Shown here piece by piece: positions 1 to 8,307 of a DNA stretch of 64,000 nucleotides (its first letter is position 1; each line of letters starts with the position of its first letter). Position numbers and translations under genes: made by a program. The stretch is from Amphritea balenae (GTDB lineage: Bacteria > Pseudomonadota > Gammaproteobacteria > Pseudomonadales > Balneatricaceae), in NCBI RefSeq assembly GCF_003858655.1, contig NZ_RQXV01000001.1, positions 62,001-126,000 on the forward strand. Reading direction: 5' to 3'. Under the pieces are notes generated by a model, which worked only from the letters and a program-made list of their open reading frames with translations, did no database searches and was not told the origin of the DNA.

Positions 1-135
1 AGAGTTCACTTTAACAACAGCAAAGTGCCCCCACTCCTTAACAAATTCAAACCCGAATACCCGAACATAAAACTGCGCCGCTGCCAGGTTATCACGGCAA
101 TACACGATAGTATGATTTAAGGTAATTTCAGGCAT
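1..135 (-). CDS. VOC (glyoxalase/bleomycin-resistance fold) family protein, partial
   Basis: The frame runs leftwards from an ATG at 135 and leaves the window, so only the first 45 residues are visible. They read MPEITLNHTIVYCRDNLAAA and continue with an FYVRVFGFEF-type stretch and EWGHFAV. The opening beta strand with a His, then a helix and an FY..vFGfe segment, is typical of the first half of small VOC metal-dependent proteins of about 130 residues. Function within VOC cannot be read from this piece. A ring-cleaving dioxygenase such as HpaD was considered because hpaF is next door, but the start looks like the short single-domain glyoxalase-like proteins instead. Confidence 0.7.
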   Translation of the reverse strand, partial: MPEITLNHTIVYCRDNLAAAQFYVRVFGFEFVKEWGHFAVVKVNS

Positions 136-223
136 AAAACAGTATCCAACGATGGCTTTTACATGCAGCAATCAACACTTCAATACTGTTTATATTAGCA
201 ATTTATCGGCATAACACCGATAC

Positions 224-262
224 ATAAAAAAGCAGGACGAAGCGCTAAGCCCGGTCCTGCTT
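224..262 (-). terminator. Rho-independent terminator after hpaF
   Basis: A nine-base-pair stem (AAGCAGGAC at 230-238 with GTCCTGCTT at 254-262) is followed on the minus strand by a run of T (the A tract at 225-231). It lies 20 bp past the hpaF stop codon and separates it from the VOC gene. Confidence 0.8.
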
Positions 263-282
263 GAATAAAGCGATGATAGAAC

Positions 283-672
283 TTACTTCTTGTCGGCCAG
301 CTTCTTATGGATATTGTTCAACCGGTAGTTACGCTCCGGGTGCAACTCGATCATCTCAAAACCAATACTCATCCAGCGCTTTTCAAAGGCGGGCTTCAGA
401 CATTCCGTAAATGTTTCAAATATCTTATCACACGCGGCCTTCAGTACTTCAGGTTCCCGCCCGGAGCCTACTTTCGCGGTCAGATGTACAAAAGTATTTT
501 CCGGATCACCTTCACCTACGCGAAAGTGCTCACAACGTACAGCGCGGGTACGAATTCCGCCAATTGGGAATACTCCGGTGCCTATCGCTGTTTCATTCAG
601 TTTTTCAAACAGTGCCGGGATATCCAGATCTTCATCGAGGTTGGCTGAATATTCCATAATAAAATGCGGCAT
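283..672 (-). CDS. hpaF: 5-carboxymethyl-2-hydroxymuconate Delta-isomerase
   Basis: 129 residues, the usual length of the HpaF/CHMI family of the tautomerase superfamily. It opens MPHFIMEYSANL with the catalytic N-terminal proline (Pro after processing of Met), and keeps GIFP-like TGVFPIGGIRTRA, FVHLTAKVGSGR and the C-terminal SFE-like IGFEMIELHPERNYRLNNIH. The enzyme isomerises 5-carboxymethyl-2-hydroxymuconate to 5-oxo-pent-3-ene-1,2,5-tricarboxylate in homoprotocatechuate meta-cleavage, in the cytoplasm. It lies about 23 kb from the rest of the pathway (23.9-28.6 kb), next to gabD, which handles the pathway end product. A terminator follows it and another lies between it and gabD, so it appears to be transcribed alone. 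Confidence 0.92.
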   Translation of the reverse strand: MPHFIMEYSANLDEDLDIPALFEKLNETAIGTGVFPIGGIRTRAVRCEHFRVGEGDPENTFVHLTAKVGSGREPEVLKAACDKIFETFTECLKPAFEKRWMSIGFEMIELHPERNYRLNNIHKKLADKK

Positions 673-724
673 TTTAACTCCTGTACACCTAATAACAGAT
701 GTAAAATCTTAACTTACAAATACG

Positions 725-762
725 AAAAAAGCGCCGCAACCCTTTCAGGCAACGACGCGCTT
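725..762 (-). terminator. Rho-independent terminator after gabD
   Basis: On the minus strand AAGCGC...GCGCTT arms with an inner GTCG/CGGC pairing end in a T run (A tract 725-730). It starts 19 bp past the gabD stop. Confidence 0.7.
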
Positions 763-780
763 AATCACTGAATTATATGC

Positions 781-2244
781 TTATCGGTTAAGGCCACCGA
801 TACAGATATACTTAGTCTCAAGGTAATCATCCAGGCCATACTTAGAACCTTCGCGTCCCTGACCCGACTCTTTTACACCACCAAACGGAATCAGTTCTGA
901 GCTGATTGCGGTTTCGTTAACCCCAACCATACCGTAGTCGATACCTTCTGACACGCGCCAGATACGGCCCATATTCTCAGTATAAACATAAGCAGCCAGA
1001 CCAAACTCAGTATCATTGGCCATGCTGATCGCCTCTTCTTCAGAAGAGAACTTAAATACCGGAGCAACAGGCCCAAAGATCTCTTCGCTGAACACCCGCA
1101 TCTGATCATTTACATTGGTCAGGATGGTCGGCTCGTAGAAACATGCACCCTGCGCACCAGGCTGACCGCCGATCACGACATTGGCACCTTCTTCTACTGC
1201 TTGCTGAACTTTGGCATGGATATCTTTAGCCGCTTTTTCAGTAATAACCGGACCATGGGTGGTATCACTTTCAAAGCCATTACCGATACGGAAGCCACTG
1301 ACCGCCGCTGCTAATTTTTCAACAAAGACATCGTAAATACCTTCCTGAACCAACAAACGGTTAGCACAGATACAGGTCTGACCGGAGTTACGGTACTTAG
1401 CAGCCAGTGCTCCGGTAACAGCCATATCCAGATCAGCATCATCAAAGATAATTAACGGCGCATTACCGCCCAGCTCCATTGATGTACGCTTAACCGTATC
1501 AGCACATTGCTTCATCAGCAGTTTGCCTACTGGCGTTGAACCGGTAAACGTTAACTTCTTAACCGTTGTATTGGAGGTCATTTCACCACCAATAGCCGGT
1601 GCATCCATACCTGGAAGTACGCTCAGCAGACCCGCAGGCAGGCCCGCGCGCTTAGCCAGCTCAGCCAGCGCCAGTGCAGAAAGAGGTGTTTCTGCCGCAG
1701 GTTTAAGCACCATGGCACAACCAACCGCCAATGCAGGCGCCGCTTTACGGGTAATCATCGCATTAGGAAAGTTCCATGGTGTGATGGCCGCCACAACCCC
1801 TACAGGCTGCTTAATTACAACGCCACGACGATCCGGAGTTGAAGGGATCATATCACCGTAAACCCGCTTACCTTCTTCTGCAAACCACTTAATATAAGAG
1901 GCGCCGTAAGCCACCTCACCGCGGGATTCAGCAACTGTCTTACCCTGCTCTGCAGTCATAATCACAGCCAGATCTTCGGTATTAACAATGATCAGACGAT
2001 GCCACTCTTCCAGAATCTCGCTGCGCTGTTTTGGTGCCAACGCCTGCCAGAGAACCTGGGCTTTATCAGCCGCTTCAATAGCACGCTTAGTTTCAGCAGC
2101 ACCAACACTTGCCACATCCGCCAGTTTCTCACCGGTCGCTGGATTTGTTACAGCAAAAGTCTCACCCTTATCACCGTCTACCCACTCGCCATTAATAAAA
2201 GCCTGAGCTTTTAACAAAGAGGAATCTTTCAGTTCAAATGTCAT
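781..2244 (-). CDS. gabD: NAD(P)-dependent succinate-semialdehyde dehydrogenase
   Basis: 487 residues, full length for the GabD class of aldehyde dehydrogenases. Visible catalytic features: TPWNFP at 155-160 with the oxyanion Asn158, Lys181 in the cofactor site, FTGST at 233-237, general base Glu257 in MELGG, and nucleophile Cys291 in SGQTCICANR. The QTCICANR loop and the FGGVKESGQGREGSKYG tail are typical of GabD. It would oxidise succinate semialdehyde to succinate. That aldehyde is released by HpaI, and gabD sits beside hpaF, so the Hpa pathway is its likely partner. The promoter side (2245-2437) faces the LysR gene stop and holds a TTAA-N4-TTAA motif at 2318. A second paralogue lies at 31247. 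Confidence 0.9.
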   Translation of the reverse strand: MTFELKDSSLLKAQAFINGEWVDGDKGETFAVTNPATGEKLADVASVGAAETKRAIEAADKAQVLWQALAPKQRSEILEEWHRLIIVNTEDLAVIMTAEQGKTVAESRGEVAYGASYIKWFAEEGKRVYGDMIPSTPDRRGVVIKQPVGVVAAITPWNFPNAMITRKAAPALAVGCAMVLKPAAETPLSALALAELAKRAGLPAGLLSVLPGMDAPAIGGEMTSNTTVKKLTFTGSTPVGKLLMKQCADTVKRTSMELGGNAPLIIFDDADLDMAVTGALAAKYRNSGQTCICANRLLVQEGIYDVFVEKLAAAVSGFRIGNGFESDTTHGPVITEKAAKDIHAKVQQAVEEGANVVIGGQPGAQGACFYEPTILTNVNDQMRVFSEEIFGPVAPVFKFSSEEEAISMANDTEFGLAAYVYTENMGRIWRVSEGIDYGMVGVNETAISSELIPFGGVKESGQGREGSKYGLDDYLETKYICIGGLNR

Positions 2245-2317
2245 AGCAATCTCTTCTAACGTTATCGGGCAATACCGACCCTGTGAAAGTTATGCTATAT
2301 ACAATAATCGAATTTAG

Positions 2318-2329
2318 TTAATAAGTTAA
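2318..2329. promoter_or_regulatory. TTAA-N4-TTAA motif upstream of gabD
   Basis: TTAATAAGTTAA lies 74 bp upstream of the gabD ATG in the spacer between gabD and the LysR gene. The same spaced inverted motif recurs before tctC (12130), before the second LuxR gene (15449), before the TRAP operon (23466, and imperfectly at 23289) and between hpaH and the permease (28721, imperfectly at 28698). Short AT-rich motifs arise easily by chance, so this is a candidate only. Confidence 0.3.
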
Positions 2330-2437
2330 GTACTTTCTTTCATTGGACTACCCTGTTATTTGTGTCTGGTACCAAATACAGTAGCCTGATCATGAAAAGG
2401 TAACGTACAGATAGTGAAATACAATAAGTTGATAATG

Positions 2438-3316
2438 CTAAGCCAGTGACTCAACCAACATATCAATCATCGCCCGCAGGGCTTTAGACATATGCTGCCT
2501 GGAACTATAGAGCCCGTAAATCCCTAGTACCTGAGGCTGATAATCCGGTAATAATCTTACCAGCCTGCCGGCTTCGATATGCGCCAAAACGGAGTACTCT
2601 GGCTGCATTGAAATACCGATACCGTCCAGTGCTGCCTGTAACAAAGCTGATGGGTCATTAGCCGTCAGGTTACCACTGACCGGTATTGAGCTTACCCCTT
2701 CTTGATGATCAAACAACCACAGGCTCTTACCAAACCGGGAATAGGTCATGCAGTTCAGTTCTGTCAGATCCTCTAACTGAGAAGGCGTCCCGACTCTGTC
2801 CAGATAGTCGGGTGCAGTACAGACAACCGAAGCACATTCACCCAATTTACGTGCGATCAGATTCGGGTCCAGTTCATTGGTAATTCGGATAGCAAGATCT
2901 ATACGTTCTTCGATCAGATTGACCGCCTGGTTGCTTACATGCAGGTCGATATCAACACCGGGGTAACGCTCAAGATAAGTCTTAAATACCGGAATCAGGA
3001 TATCCTGACCCAGACTGGGTGGACAACTAATTCGTAAGCGCCCTTGTAGCGGGGCCTCTTCTATATCGAAACTGTTACTCAGTTGCTCAGCGATACTCAG
3101 TAATTGCCGACAATATTTCTGCACCTGCTCCCCGGCCGGGGTTAAGCTCAAACGACGGGTCGAGCGGTGTAATAAACGGGCCCCGGCCCAGTCTTCAATT
3201 TCAGCCAGATAGCGGGTAACCATCGAGCGTGACATATCCAGACTCTCTGCTGCCGCAGTCAGACTACCCCGCTCAACTATAGCCACATAGACGTTAGCGG
3301 CTGTGATTCGATCCAT
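2438..3316 (-). CDS. LysR-family transcriptional regulator
   Basis: Reading from the ATG at 3316 gives 292 residues beginning MDRITAANVYVAIVERGSLT. An upstream ATG at 3382 would add 22 residues that do not fit the family, in which the helix-turn-helix starts within the first few residues, so the internal start is preferred. Residues 1-60 hold the HTH (AAESLDMSRSMVTRYLAEIE), then RLLHRSTRRLSLTPAG. The rest is the periplasmic-binding-protein-like effector domain (LRISCPPSLGQDILIPVF onward). The CrgA/DmlR-type subgroup with HRSTRR fits. It is divergent from the exported metallo-beta-lactamase-fold gene at 3423 and follows the gabD promoter region. The target is not known; either neighbour is possible. 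Confidence 0.85.
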   Translation of the reverse strand: MDRITAANVYVAIVERGSLTAAAESLDMSRSMVTRYLAEIEDWAGARLLHRSTRRLSLTPAGEQVQKYCRQLLSIAEQLSNSFDIEEAPLQGRLRISCPPSLGQDILIPVFKTYLERYPGVDIDLHVSNQAVNLIEERIDLAIRITNELDPNLIARKLGECASVVCTAPDYLDRVGTPSQLEDLTELNCMTYSRFGKSLWLFDHQEGVSSIPVSGNLTANDPSALLQAALDGIGISMQPEYSVLAHIEAGRLVRLLPDYQPQVLGIYGLYSSRQHMSKALRAMIDMLVESLA

Positions 3317-3422
3317 AATATGCTCGATATACGCAACAGTGTTTTGCTTAATAGTCGGTTTATCGGTCGAATTTTGCAACATATAGTTTGCTCAACAACT
3401 TAACATCGATGAGGTAAACCTT

Positions 3423-4304
3423 ATGACTCTCTCACTGAAACAACTTAGCGCGACAGCAATACTGACTGCCTGCTCGGTCCTATCAACGGTGCAGGCTGCT
3501 GATCTGACACTGAAGGTATTTAATCCAGGTGATAAAAGCCTGTTCCCGGTAACTTCAACACTTATTACAGGCCCTACTGAGGCAGTACTAATCGATGCTC
3601 AGTTCCAGCGTGATGATGCCCAGTCAGTACTGAAAATGATTCAGGAAAGCGGTAAAGAGCTTAAAACTATCTATATCAGCCATGGCGATCCGGACTTTTA
3701 CTTCGGCCTTGATGTGATTTCCGATGCCTACCCCAATGCATCGATCGTCTCATCGCCAGAAACCTTGAAGCATATCCGCGCAACCATCGATCGTAAAATC
3801 GGCTACTGGGGACCAATCCTGGGTAAAAACGCACCCCAGAAAACCATCATTCCTTCACTACTGAAGAGCAACACACTAACCGTTGATGGTGAAGAACTTA
3901 ATATTATTGGCTTGAACGGTCAGGACCCTAAGCATACCTTCGTCTGGATACCATCCATAAAAACGGTTACCGGAGGGGTTATCGTTTATGAAAAAATGCA
4001 TGTCTGGATGGCCGATAATCAGACCGCTGAATCCCGCGATAAATGGCTGCATAGTCTGGATAGAATGCTCAGTTTAGAACCAGAAAAAATCGTTCCCGGC
4101 CATTATTCCGGTACCAGTTCTATGAACACTGAAGCAATCGAATTCACGCAACAATATATCCGGACTTTTGAGGATTCAGCCATTGCTGCTAAAAGCTCAA
4201 TGGAGCTGGCTGAGGAGATGAACAAAAAATTTCCAGAGTTTGCTAAAAATGCCACGCTGGAGTTGAGTGCAAAAGTAATTAAAGGCGAGATGCAGTGGCC
4301 ATAA
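3423..4304 (+). CDS. Exported metallo-beta-lactamase-fold protein with altered metal motif
   Basis: 293 residues with an N-terminal signal peptide (MTLSLKQLSATAILTACSVL, cleavage near VQAA-D27), so periplasmic. The mature part has the MBL-fold order: TSTLITGPTEAVLIDAQ (45-60), then YISHGDPDFYFG (84-95), then IVPGHYSG near residue 225. In active MBL hydrolases the middle motif is HxHxDH. Here it reads H87-G-D89-P-D91-F92, so two of the usual ligands are replaced while the later GH is kept. It may bind one metal, use a different set of ligands, or have another role. Substrate is unknown. It is divergent from the LysR gene at 2438 and followed by a strong hairpin and a DsbA-family gene. Confidence 0.8.
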   Translation: MTLSLKQLSATAILTACSVLSTVQAADLTLKVFNPGDKSLFPVTSTLITGPTEAVLIDAQFQRDDAQSVLKMIQESGKELKTIYISHGDPDFYFGLDVISDAYPNASIVSSPETLKHIRATIDRKIGYWGPILGKNAPQKTIIPSLLKSNTLTVDGEELNIIGLNGQDPKHTFVWIPSIKTVTGGVIVYEKMHVWMADNQTAESRDKWLHSLDRMLSLEPEKIVPGHYSGTSSMNTEAIEFTQQYIRTFEDSAIAAKSSMELAEEMNKKFPEFAKNATLELSAKVIKGEMQWP

Positions 4305-4337
4305 GCCCGGCCAGTACGCTTTTAAACAGCTAATAAT

Positions 4338-4363
4338 CCGATGGGCATTATCCTGCCCATCGG
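4338..4363 (+). terminator. Strong hairpin after the MBL-fold gene
   Basis: CCGATGGGCA (4338-4347) and TGCCCATCGG (4354-4363) form a perfect ten-base-pair stem with a six-base loop. No T run follows on the plus strand, so termination or mRNA protection are both possible. Confidence 0.5.
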
Positions 4364-4383
4364 CTCAAACCAAGAGATGCAAT

Positions 4384-5037
4384 ATGAACTAAGACATTCG
4401 CTCTGCCTCTGAATTAACCCTGATTTACGATACTTGCTGCGGCTGGTGTTATGGTGCATCGAAAATAGTGGAAGTACTGTGCGCCACAGGCGTACCCGTT
4501 CAGACGCTGCATCGAAACCTGTTTCAGGGCCCACATGCACATCGAATGGGCGATGGTTTTGGCCAGACAGCCCAGCAATATGATCAGCGTATCGCCAAAC
4601 TGAGCGGAATGCCGTTCAGCCCAACTTATAAGCAAAACATCTTGCAGAACGATGATGAGATACTGGATTCCGGCATGACTGCGCGGGCAGCGGCTCTGGT
4701 GCGACCGCTTGGAGCTAAGGCGGAAATGTCTCTGGCATACAGGCTCCAGGTTGCACGCTTTATTGAAGGTATTTCGGCCAGTGATCCGCAACCGGTAGTG
4801 ACCGCACTACAAGATTTTTATCCCGGGTGGACCGAAATTCAGTTACTACAAAAACTGAATGCTGATACGACTATCACTTTGACTGCAGTCATGGCAAAAA
4901 AAGCCTCAGCAATATCAAAACAGAGGGGTGTTCAGGGTGTACCCACACTCATCAGACATTTGAAGGGCGAGCCAGAGGTAATTGATGTAGGTCGATTTTA
5001 TCACTCGCCGGACACCATAACCGGTTTAATCTACTGA
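4384..5037 (+). CDS. DsbA-family thiol oxidoreductase, in-frame stop at codon 3
   Basis: The frame ATG AAC TAA at 4384-4392 continues open to 5037. After the stop it encodes DIRSASELTLIYDTCCGWCY, that is the first thioredoxin-fold strand and a CGWC active site (Cys codons at 4438 and 4447). Later come QGVPTL (cis-Pro loop) and IDVGRFYHS. This matches short DsbA-family proteins with CxWC-Y-G motifs. The first later start codon, GTG at 4468, would drop the active site, so the natural start is most likely 4384 with a nonsense mutation, or a rare start such as ATT 4396. No signal peptide, so cytoplasmic if made. It is either a recent pseudogene or a sequence error; the rest of the frame is intact. 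Confidence 0.65.
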
Positions 5038-5184
5038 GCCATCATAATGATCTTCAGACTTAACCGTACTATCTGAGCCAGACATTTCTACAACTCAATC
5101 TTCTGATTGATATGCCTGTTATGAGTCACATGCCAGCATAGCTCTATAAACCAACATCCAGACAGAGCAATAATAGGAGATAGA

Positions 5185-6009
5185 ATGAATAACATTACCG
5201 AGTGGGTTCAGGTTGGCGAACTGGCTGAGGGTTTCGCCTCTGATGCTAACACCCTTGAATACACCGATGACCTGGCAGGAAAAATCATAGATCTGCACTT
5301 TGAAGATGGCTCTGTGATCAGCCACAGGTTCCTCTGCGGAAGCTCTCTGAACTGGCAATATAAAGATAAGCCTGACACTGCGCCAACTAATGAGATATAT
5401 ACAGCCACTTCACTGCGTAAAGATATCTATCTGGTTAATTTCATTAAATCTAAAGAAAATGCGACCAGCATTAGTATTGTGCTGAATCTTGAAACAGCTA
5501 ATGCCACGGTGTTGATTGGCAAGCTACCAGACGAACAGGACACCATGCGTCCGGTATATCAACGGGTCAATGCAGGTGATCTGCTAACACCGGTCAATGC
5601 TGACTTTATACAAGCCAAGATTAATGCCCCCTACTCAGCAGGTGATGGCCACCAAACTACCGATGAACTGATAGGCAAGCGGGTACAATACAGATACAGC
5701 CCCCACGAATGTTACGAGCATATTTATCTGAACAATAATTATTACACCTGGCAGTGCCTGCAAGGGGTCGAAAAAGGTCTGGCTGAAACCGACCTCTGTC
5801 ACTACTACAAAATTGCTGAAAACCTGTATTTCTTTGTCTGGCGCGAAAAAGTAATTCCTACTCTTGGAGTTATCATGATCGATCTGGAGCGAATGAAAAC
5901 CACCGGTAATATTCTTGGATATGACGGCACTGACTTCAACAGCCTGAATAACTTCCCTGTTGGTGCCTATGCAACCATTCTGAACGAGACAGTTCATCCT
6001 CTTGATTGA
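5185..6009 (+). CDS. MoaF-family protein
   Basis: 274 residues, the usual two-domain MoaF length. The N-terminal half has a lipocalin-like strand pattern with NTLEYTDDLAGKIIDLHFED (residues 22-42) and LNWQYKD; the C-terminal half repeats the theme with DELIGKRVQYRYSPHECYEHIYLN and FVWREKVIPTLGVIMIDLERMKT. Family members are often labelled molybdenum cofactor biosynthesis protein F. The name comes from the Klebsiella moaEF operon of the monoamine regulon, so a molybdopterin role should not be assumed. No signal peptide. A ribosome site AGGAG lies just upstream of ATG 5185. The converging LuxR gene follows across a shared terminator. Biochemical function is unknown. Confidence 0.75.
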   Translation: MNNITEWVQVGELAEGFASDANTLEYTDDLAGKIIDLHFEDGSVISHRFLCGSSLNWQYKDKPDTAPTNEIYTATSLRKDIYLVNFIKSKENATSISIVLNLETANATVLIGKLPDEQDTMRPVYQRVNAGDLLTPVNADFIQAKINAPYSAGDGHQTTDELIGKRVQYRYSPHECYEHIYLNNNYYTWQCLQGVEKGLAETDLCHYYKIAENLYFFVWREKVIPTLGVIMIDLERMKTTGNILGYDGTDFNSLNNFPVGAYATILNETVHPLD

Positions 6010-6016
6010 CTGACCG

Positions 6017-6057
6017 ATCTCCCTGTCGTCCGGCTTTGGGCTCGGGGAGATAGTTTT
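6017..6057. terminator. Shared terminator between moaF-like and luxR-like genes
   Basis: ATCTCCC (6017-6023) pairs with GGGAGAT (6045-6051), followed by TTTT on the plus strand, between two converging genes whose stops are at 6009 and 6061. Confidence 0.5.
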
Positions 6058-6060
6058 GGG

Positions 6061-6762
6061 TTAGTCCTGCAGATCCCGCAATACTTTTGCCACCAACTCA
6101 CTGCGGGACTGCACCTCAGTTTTTTGAAATATATGATGCAGATGTGTTTTCACAGTTGCCAGGCCCAGACTAAGTTCAATAGCTATCTCTTTATTAGTTA
6201 CGCCACTAAGCAATAATTCGACTACATCAATTTCACGTTCAGTCAGCCCATATTTATCTGATACTGATTGACGCTCCTGCCCCCGCTGAGGCAGATAGAC
6301 CGATTGCAGGCTATATTCGAGAAAAGGTTGCAGGTTATTTAGTAACGTCAATTCAGTTGTTGAAAAATCACCTAACTCTTCCTTCCGCAACATAGTCAGT
6401 ACTGCAATGATCTGACCTTGATGACGAAAAAACATATCTGCCACATAACGATGATTATTGGGCACCATAAACTCCTGAAAATAGATCGTCTGCTTAAGAA
6501 GATGTGGCGCCATCTGTGAGTCCAGTGTTACTACCCGCTCCTCACTGCTATGAAATCGTTCTGGATTGAGCGGATCCATTTTGCCGTAGGACGCAGAGTA
6601 CTCTTTCTCAATGTTAGACCTTCTGTTGAACACAACAGCACCCCGATGTTGCATATCCGGTTCAACCAGAAAGAATACTGACTCACTCAACTGCAACAGG
6701 CTGTTTACCAATTCCAGCGCTTTACGCTGAAACTCATTTGGAAGCTTGTTATCGGCGATCAT
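6061..6762 (-). CDS. LuxR-type transcriptional regulator (first of two paralogues)
   Basis: 233 residues. The C-terminal 65 residues form a LuxR/FixJ HTH: GLTEREIDVVELLLSGVTNK, then EIAIELSLGLATVKTHLHHIF. The N-terminal 150 residues form a sensor-like domain with Y..MDPLNPERF and SLQSVYL. A second gene at 15533 shares the same layout and the Y..DPL.P..F signature, so the two are paralogues. No response-regulator receiver is present, and whether the sensor part is GAF-like or autoinducer-like cannot be settled by eye. It is divergent from the porin. The ATCAACC-N4-GGTTGAT palindrome at 6836 sits 74 bp before its start and is the obvious candidate binding site. Confidence 0.88.
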   Translation of the reverse strand: MIADNKLPNEFQRKALELVNSLLQLSESVFFLVEPDMQHRGAVVFNRRSNIEKEYSASYGKMDPLNPERFHSSEERVVTLDSQMAPHLLKQTIYFQEFMVPNNHRYVADMFFRHQGQIIAVLTMLRKEELGDFSTTELTLLNNLQPFLEYSLQSVYLPQRGQERQSVSDKYGLTEREIDVVELLLSGVTNKEIAIELSLGLATVKTHLHHIFQKTEVQSRSELVAKVLRDLQD

Positions 6763-6835
6763 AGTTTCAATTCTCTAATTATTTTTTTCTATTCAAGCCC
6801 CGGCGACAAAGTTTTGCAACAGCGCGCAGCTGCAG

Positions 6836-6853
6836 ATCAACCATATGGTTGAT
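6836..6853. promoter_or_regulatory. Perfect 18-bp palindromic operator box, porin / luxR divergent promoter
   Basis: ATCAACCATATGGTTGAT is a perfect palindrome, 74 bp from the luxR-like start and 118 bp before the porin ATG. It is the best copy of the box that recurs at 11066, 11326, 11559 and 16509. Confidence 0.7.
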
Positions 6854-6970
6854 TACTTTTTTCACTGATTCCCGCTGCAATATGCCTGATGCATCTAAGT
6901 AGGGATCAGCCCCTTCGATCTTTACTAATGCAATAACAAAAAAAATCATATTCCCCGGAGGATCAAGTCG

Positions 6971-8242
6971 ATGCGACTTAACTTTAAACGCAAGCTCTCT
7001 GCTGTAACCCTTGGCGCAGCCGTAGCTCTGGCTTCTGGCTCAGCATCTGCCTATAACCTGTATAGTGAAAACGGCTCAGAACTGAACCTGGATATCGAAG
7101 CGATTGTCGGTACGTTCAGCTCTGAAGAGAACTACTTTGGTAAAACAGGTAAGGGTTCAACCTGGCAGGAAGCTTATCTCAAAGCAGGTTTCAGCGGCAG
7201 CAAAGCCGTAACTGATAACAACGCCATCTACGGTGGAATTAACTTCGTCTCCTCCGGTACCTGGGGTGACGGCGATGCTGGTGGCAATACCGATGGCAGC
7301 GAGCGCCGCACAGCGCTTGAAGATGCTTATGTTGGTTATCGTACCGATATGATCGATATCTCTTTCGGTAGCCAGAACTTTACCATCGGTGATGGTTTCC
7401 TGATTAATGGCGACTCCCTTAACCTGGGTGAAGGAGTATTTCCAGGCTCTGACCGTGGTGGCGCTTATTGGCTGGCTGCCCGTAAAGCATTCGATAAAAC
7501 GGCAATCGTCCGTATTGGTGGTGAAGAAGGCCTTCGTGGAGACCTGTTCTGGCTCGATTCAGACAATACCGCTCAGGCAGAGATGGAACTGGGTGGCCTG
7601 AATATTGAGTATGTCACCGATAAGGGTACCTTCGGAGGTACCTATATCAAGGGACTTGATGCAACCGGAAACGCAGCCCGCAATGGCCAGAAAACGGTTA
7701 GCGTTCGTTATCAAGGCAGCGCCGGTGTCGAAAATCTGTTCCTGTCTGCAGAGTATGTTGATCAGTCTCAGGGGGATAGCTCTGCCGATGCCAACGCCTG
7801 GTACACAGAAGCGGGCTGGACCTTTGCCGATGTAACCTGGGCACCGCAGCTGACCTACCGCTATACCAACTACGATGAAGGCTTTGACTCACTGTTCTTT
7901 GGCTTTAACCGCGGCTACGGCACCTGGTTCCAGGGTGAAGTTGCAGCCAACTACGGCGGTCCATTTGGCTCTTCTGCCAACATCCATCATGTTAGTCTGA
8001 AAGCTTTCCCGAGCGAAACCCTGGCAGTAGGCGCCCTGTGGTTTGATTTCAACGACTCCACCACTTTTGGCGCTAACTCCGAAGGTCAGGAACTGGATAT
8101 CTACGCTGAGTGGGTAGTCAACGATCATCTGATTATCAGCCCATTGATCGGTATCTACTCTCCGGATAGCGACAACACAGCTCAAACCAGCAGTAACTCT
8201 GACAATGTTTACGCTCAGGTTCTGGCCATCGTACCGTTCTAA
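6971..8242 (+). CDS. Outer-membrane porin-like beta-barrel protein
   Basis: 423 residues with a clear signal peptide (MRLNFKRKLSAVTLGAAVAL, cleavage after SASA near residue 27). The mature part is rich in alternating strands and short turns and ends in VLAIVPF with a terminal Phe, the usual signal for outer-membrane barrel assembly. Segments such as EDAYVGYRTDMIDISFGSQN resemble alginate-export/OprD-like porins of about 400 residues. It should let a small substrate through the outer membrane. A GGAGG ribosome site precedes ATG 6971. An operator box lies at 6836, and the aldehyde dehydrogenase follows 66 bp after with a hairpin between, suggesting one transcript with uneven expression. Confidence 0.82.
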   Translation: MRLNFKRKLSAVTLGAAVALASGSASAYNLYSENGSELNLDIEAIVGTFSSEENYFGKTGKGSTWQEAYLKAGFSGSKAVTDNNAIYGGINFVSSGTWGDGDAGGNTDGSERRTALEDAYVGYRTDMIDISFGSQNFTIGDGFLINGDSLNLGEGVFPGSDRGGAYWLAARKAFDKTAIVRIGGEEGLRGDLFWLDSDNTAQAEMELGGLNIEYVTDKGTFGGTYIKGLDATGNAARNGQKTVSVRYQGSAGVENLFLSAEYVDQSQGDSSADANAWYTEAGWTFADVTWAPQLTYRYTNYDEGFDSLFFGFNRGYGTWFQGEVAANYGGPFGSSANIHHVSLKAFPSETLAVGALWFDFNDSTTFGANSEGQELDIYAEWVVNDHLIISPLIGIYSPDSDNTAQTSSNSDNVYAQVLAIVPF

Positions 8243-8266
8243 AACATAGATAAATAATAACGAAAC

Positions 8267-8287
8267 AGGGCCCTTGTAAAGGGCCCT
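8267..8287 (+). other. Intercistronic hairpin between porin and aldehyde dehydrogenase
   Basis: AGGGCCC (8267-8273) and GGGCCCT (8281-8287) form a seven-base-pair stem. The tail is not a real T run, so it more likely protects the 3' end of the porin message or partly attenuates than fully stops transcription. Confidence 0.5.
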
Positions 8288-8307
8288 ATTGTCCGAGGAG
8301 TTGAATA

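Noticed and set aside
1-135. Left-edge gene as HpaD ring-cleavage dioxygenase
   Set aside because: The visible 45 residues look like a short single-domain VOC protein; enteric-type HpaD is a different fold, and no catalytic residues are in view.
4468-5037. DsbA-family gene starting at GTG 4468
   Set aside because: This start would remove the first strand and the CGWC active site, which are clearly encoded just upstream in the same frame.
5185-6009. MoaF-like protein as a molybdenum cofactor enzyme
   Set aside because: The name traces to the monoamine regulon of Klebsiella; no molybdenum genes are nearby.
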